The notes beneath the pieces are model-generated. The model ran no database searches, was not told the DNA's origin, and saw nothing but the letters and a program-made list of their open reading frames with translations. A program made the translations under genes and the position numbers. Source: an uncultured Methylobacillus sp. (GTDB lineage Bacteria > Pseudomonadota > Gammaproteobacteria > Burkholderiales > Methylophilaceae). From it: DNA of 64,000 nt. This document shows, piece by piece, positions 60,049-64,000 of this stretch. The stretch spans positions 32,649-96,648 of the forward strand of contig CAIJXJ010000256.1 of the NCBI GenBank assembly GCA_903824575.1, read 5' to 3'. Position 1 is the stretch's first letter. Each line of letters begins with the position of its first letter.

Positions 60049-60776
60049 GCCTTGAGTGCTTCCAATTGGGCATGCTGGGTCAGGTCCACCTGAAGCGGCG
60101 TGATGGAAACCAGGTTGTGTTCTACTGCATGAAAGTCTGTGCCTTCCCCGGCATCCGCTGCTGCACCTGCTGCACCAACCCAGTACACGGTTTCGCCGCG
60201 TGGCGTGGTGGACTTGATCACGGCTTCCGCTTTGTGGCGCTTGCCCAGACGGGTAATGCGGGTGCCTTTGATCTGATTGAAGGGAATATCTGGTATGTTG
60301 ACGTTCATCAGGAGGGGGGCCGGAAAAGGATTCTTTGCGTGGTGCTGGACCAGTTCCACGATCACGCGTGCGGCGCTGTCGAAATGTTGCGCTCCATGCT
60401 GCGACATCGACACGGCGATTGAGGGAATGTCCAGCAGGAAGCCTTCCATCGCCGCCGCCACGGTACCTGAATAGATGGTATCGTCGCCCATGTTGGCGCC
60501 ATCATTGATGCCGGAGATGATCATGTCGGGTAGATGGTCCAGCAAGCCCGTCACGGCCAGATGGACGCAATCTGTCGGCGTGCCGTTGACGTAATAAAAG
60601 CCGTTGCTAGCCATCTGCACCGATAGCGGCCGATCGAGCGTTAGCGAGTTGCTGGCGCCAGAGCGATTGCGCTCAGGCGCGACCACCGTGAGTTCGGCAT
60701 GGGGAGCGAGAGCGCTCGCCAGTGCGGCGAGTCCGGGGGCGAAATAGCCATCGTCATTGGAAAGAAGAATGCGCAT
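60039..60776 (-). CDS. surE: 5'-nucleotidase SurE
   Basis: Survival-protein phosphatase that dephosphorylates nucleoside 5'- and 3'-monophosphates. The 245-residue product starts [20 protein letters not shown], and has [14 protein letters not shown] and the signature [20 protein letters not shown]. The start at ATG 60776 is the conserved one; the longer frame to 60857 runs into DUF2069. First of surE-pcm-nlpD. Confidence 0.97.
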   Translation of the reverse strand: MRILLSNDDGYFAPGLAALASALAPHAELTVVAPERNRSGASNSLTLDRPLSVQMASNGFYYVNGTPTDCVHLAVTGLLDHLPDMIISGINDGANMGDDTIYSGTVAAAMEGFLLDIPSIAVSMSQHGAQHFDSAARVIVELVQHHAKNPFPAPLLMNVNIPDIPFNQIKGTRITRLGKRHKAEAVIKSTTPRGETVYWVGAAGAAADAGEGTDFHAVEHNLVSITPLQVDLTQHAQLEALKAWR

Positions 60777-60790
60777 GGATGAATTATAAC

Positions 60791-61149
60791 TTAGCAGCCC
60801 TGTTTTCCGGTGATTCTGCTGGGTGCCGTCAGGCGTGCGTAGTAAATAGCGCTGCAAAAAAAAGCCAGCGCGAGGACCGCTTCAAGCATGCCTAAGCGGC
60901 TTGCCAGACCCTGATCGGACCAGGCTCTCACCGCGCCTTCGGTGAAATAGAGCAGGATGAACATGCAAGACCACTGAAAGGTATAGCGGCGACCGCGCAA
61001 GATGCCAAACAGGGGTAGTAGCAGGGGCACGGCCTTCAGAATCAGCAGGCTGCCACCGGTTCGCAGCGGCGCCATCCAGCCCTCCCAGGCCAGGCACAGC
61101 AGGATCAGCGCGATCAGGGAGGTGCTGGCAACTGCCTGTAAATGACGGA

Positions 61150-61153
<4 letters not shown>
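60791..61153 (-). CDS. DUF2069 membrane protein
   Basis: 120-residue inner-membrane protein with about four hydrophobic segments ([70 protein letters not shown]), matching DUF2069. It starts with TTG overlapping the stop of the preceding gene (TTGA). In many relatives DUF2069 is next to wrbA; here a HugZ-like gene is between them. Confidence 0.88.
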
Positions 61154-63865
<2,712 letters not shown>

Positions 63866-63917
63866 TTACCTTGCTGCAAGAATTTCTTGCATAAAGAATG
63901 GGAGACAGTCGTTAGTC

Positions 63918-64000
63918 GCAAGGTGCAAGGTGCAAGGTGCAAGGTGCAAGGTGCAAGGTGCAAGGTGCAAGGTGCAAGGTGCAAGGTGCAAGGTGCAAGG
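63918..64000. repeat. 7-bp tandem repeat (gcaaggt) at the right edge
   Basis: Eleven full copies of gcaaggt and six further bases run from 63918 to the window end, with no mismatch seen. The array probably continues beyond the window. It lies about 85 bases upstream of purB. It may vary in copy number between strains or be an assembly artefact at a contig edge. Confidence 0.9.

Noticed and set aside
63918..64000. CRISPR array at the right edge
   Set aside because: The 7-bp unit repeats without spacers.

Overview
The window reads as a chromosomal segment of a betaproteobacterium. The block pyrG-kdsA-eno-ftsB, the cluster yhdP-nit-tldD, and surE-pcm-nlpD are arrangements typical of that class. 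A member of Nitrosomonadales (Gallionellaceae-like) is a guess from the overall style of genes and intergenic repeats, not something proven here. Almost all of the DNA is housekeeping gene content; no rRNA, tRNA, CRISPR array, transposase or prophage was seen.

Layout. 0-4.3 kb (+): pyrG (with an in-frame stop), kdsA, eno, ftsB. 4.3-6.3 kb: an accessory islet with a proline-rich unknown protein and a higBA toxin-antitoxin remnant. 6.4-9.8 kb: ygfZ, a divergent ygfX-like gene, a chemotaxis receptor and a DedA protein. 9.8-24.9 kb (-): mfd, a DUF2934 protein, tldD, a nitrilase-family hydrolase, yhdP, acs and ppsA (with an in-frame stop). 25-31.7 kb: uup, rep, an AbrB-type antitoxin/Doc toxin pair, ettA. 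31.8-34.5 kb: small lipoprotein, cupin, nagZ, BAX inhibitor-1 protein. 34.5-35 kb: a ParD/ParE-like pair in which both genes carry frameshifts. 35.1-40.9 kb (-): nnr, moxR, DUF58, tgpA and tadA, probably one operon. 41-45.2 kb (+): MASE1 histidine kinase, NarL-type regulator, and a stand-alone winged-helix-like protein. 45.2-53.4 kb: a LysR regulator divergent from an oxidoreductase series (DODA-type dioxygenase, CDGSH protein, old yellow enzyme, XdhC, IorA/IorB molybdenum hydroxylase, MocA, nitroreductase). 53.5-57.5 kb: a solute-binding lipoprotein translationally coupled to a very large PhnD-PAS-PAS-GGDEF-EAL protein. 57.6-63.8 kb: thioredoxin-like protein, then (-) purB, wrbA, hugZ-like, DUF2069, surE, pcm, nlpD and a small membrane protein. 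The right edge ends inside a 7-bp tandem repeat.

What stands out. (1) Two core metabolic genes, pyrG and ppsA, are each cut by one premature stop explicable by a single base change, while very long neighbours (mfd, yhdP, the GGDEF-EAL gene) are intact. (2) A palindromic element occurs in the same reading frame inside two unrelated genes, mfd and nnr, in the manner of Rickettsia palindromic elements. (3) A short duplicate of the acs 3' end lies just downstream of acs as part of an inverted repeat. (4) There are three type II toxin-antitoxin loci: one intact (AbrB-Doc) and two decayed. (5) A periplasmic-binding protein is paired with a c-di-GMP enzyme carrying a second binding-protein domain, with no transporter genes. 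(6) Short mosaic inverted repeats of several families sit between genes.

I did not find a clearly new multi-gene defence or biosynthetic system. The best candidates for something little described are the in-frame palindromic element and the solute-binding protein/c-di-GMP pair.
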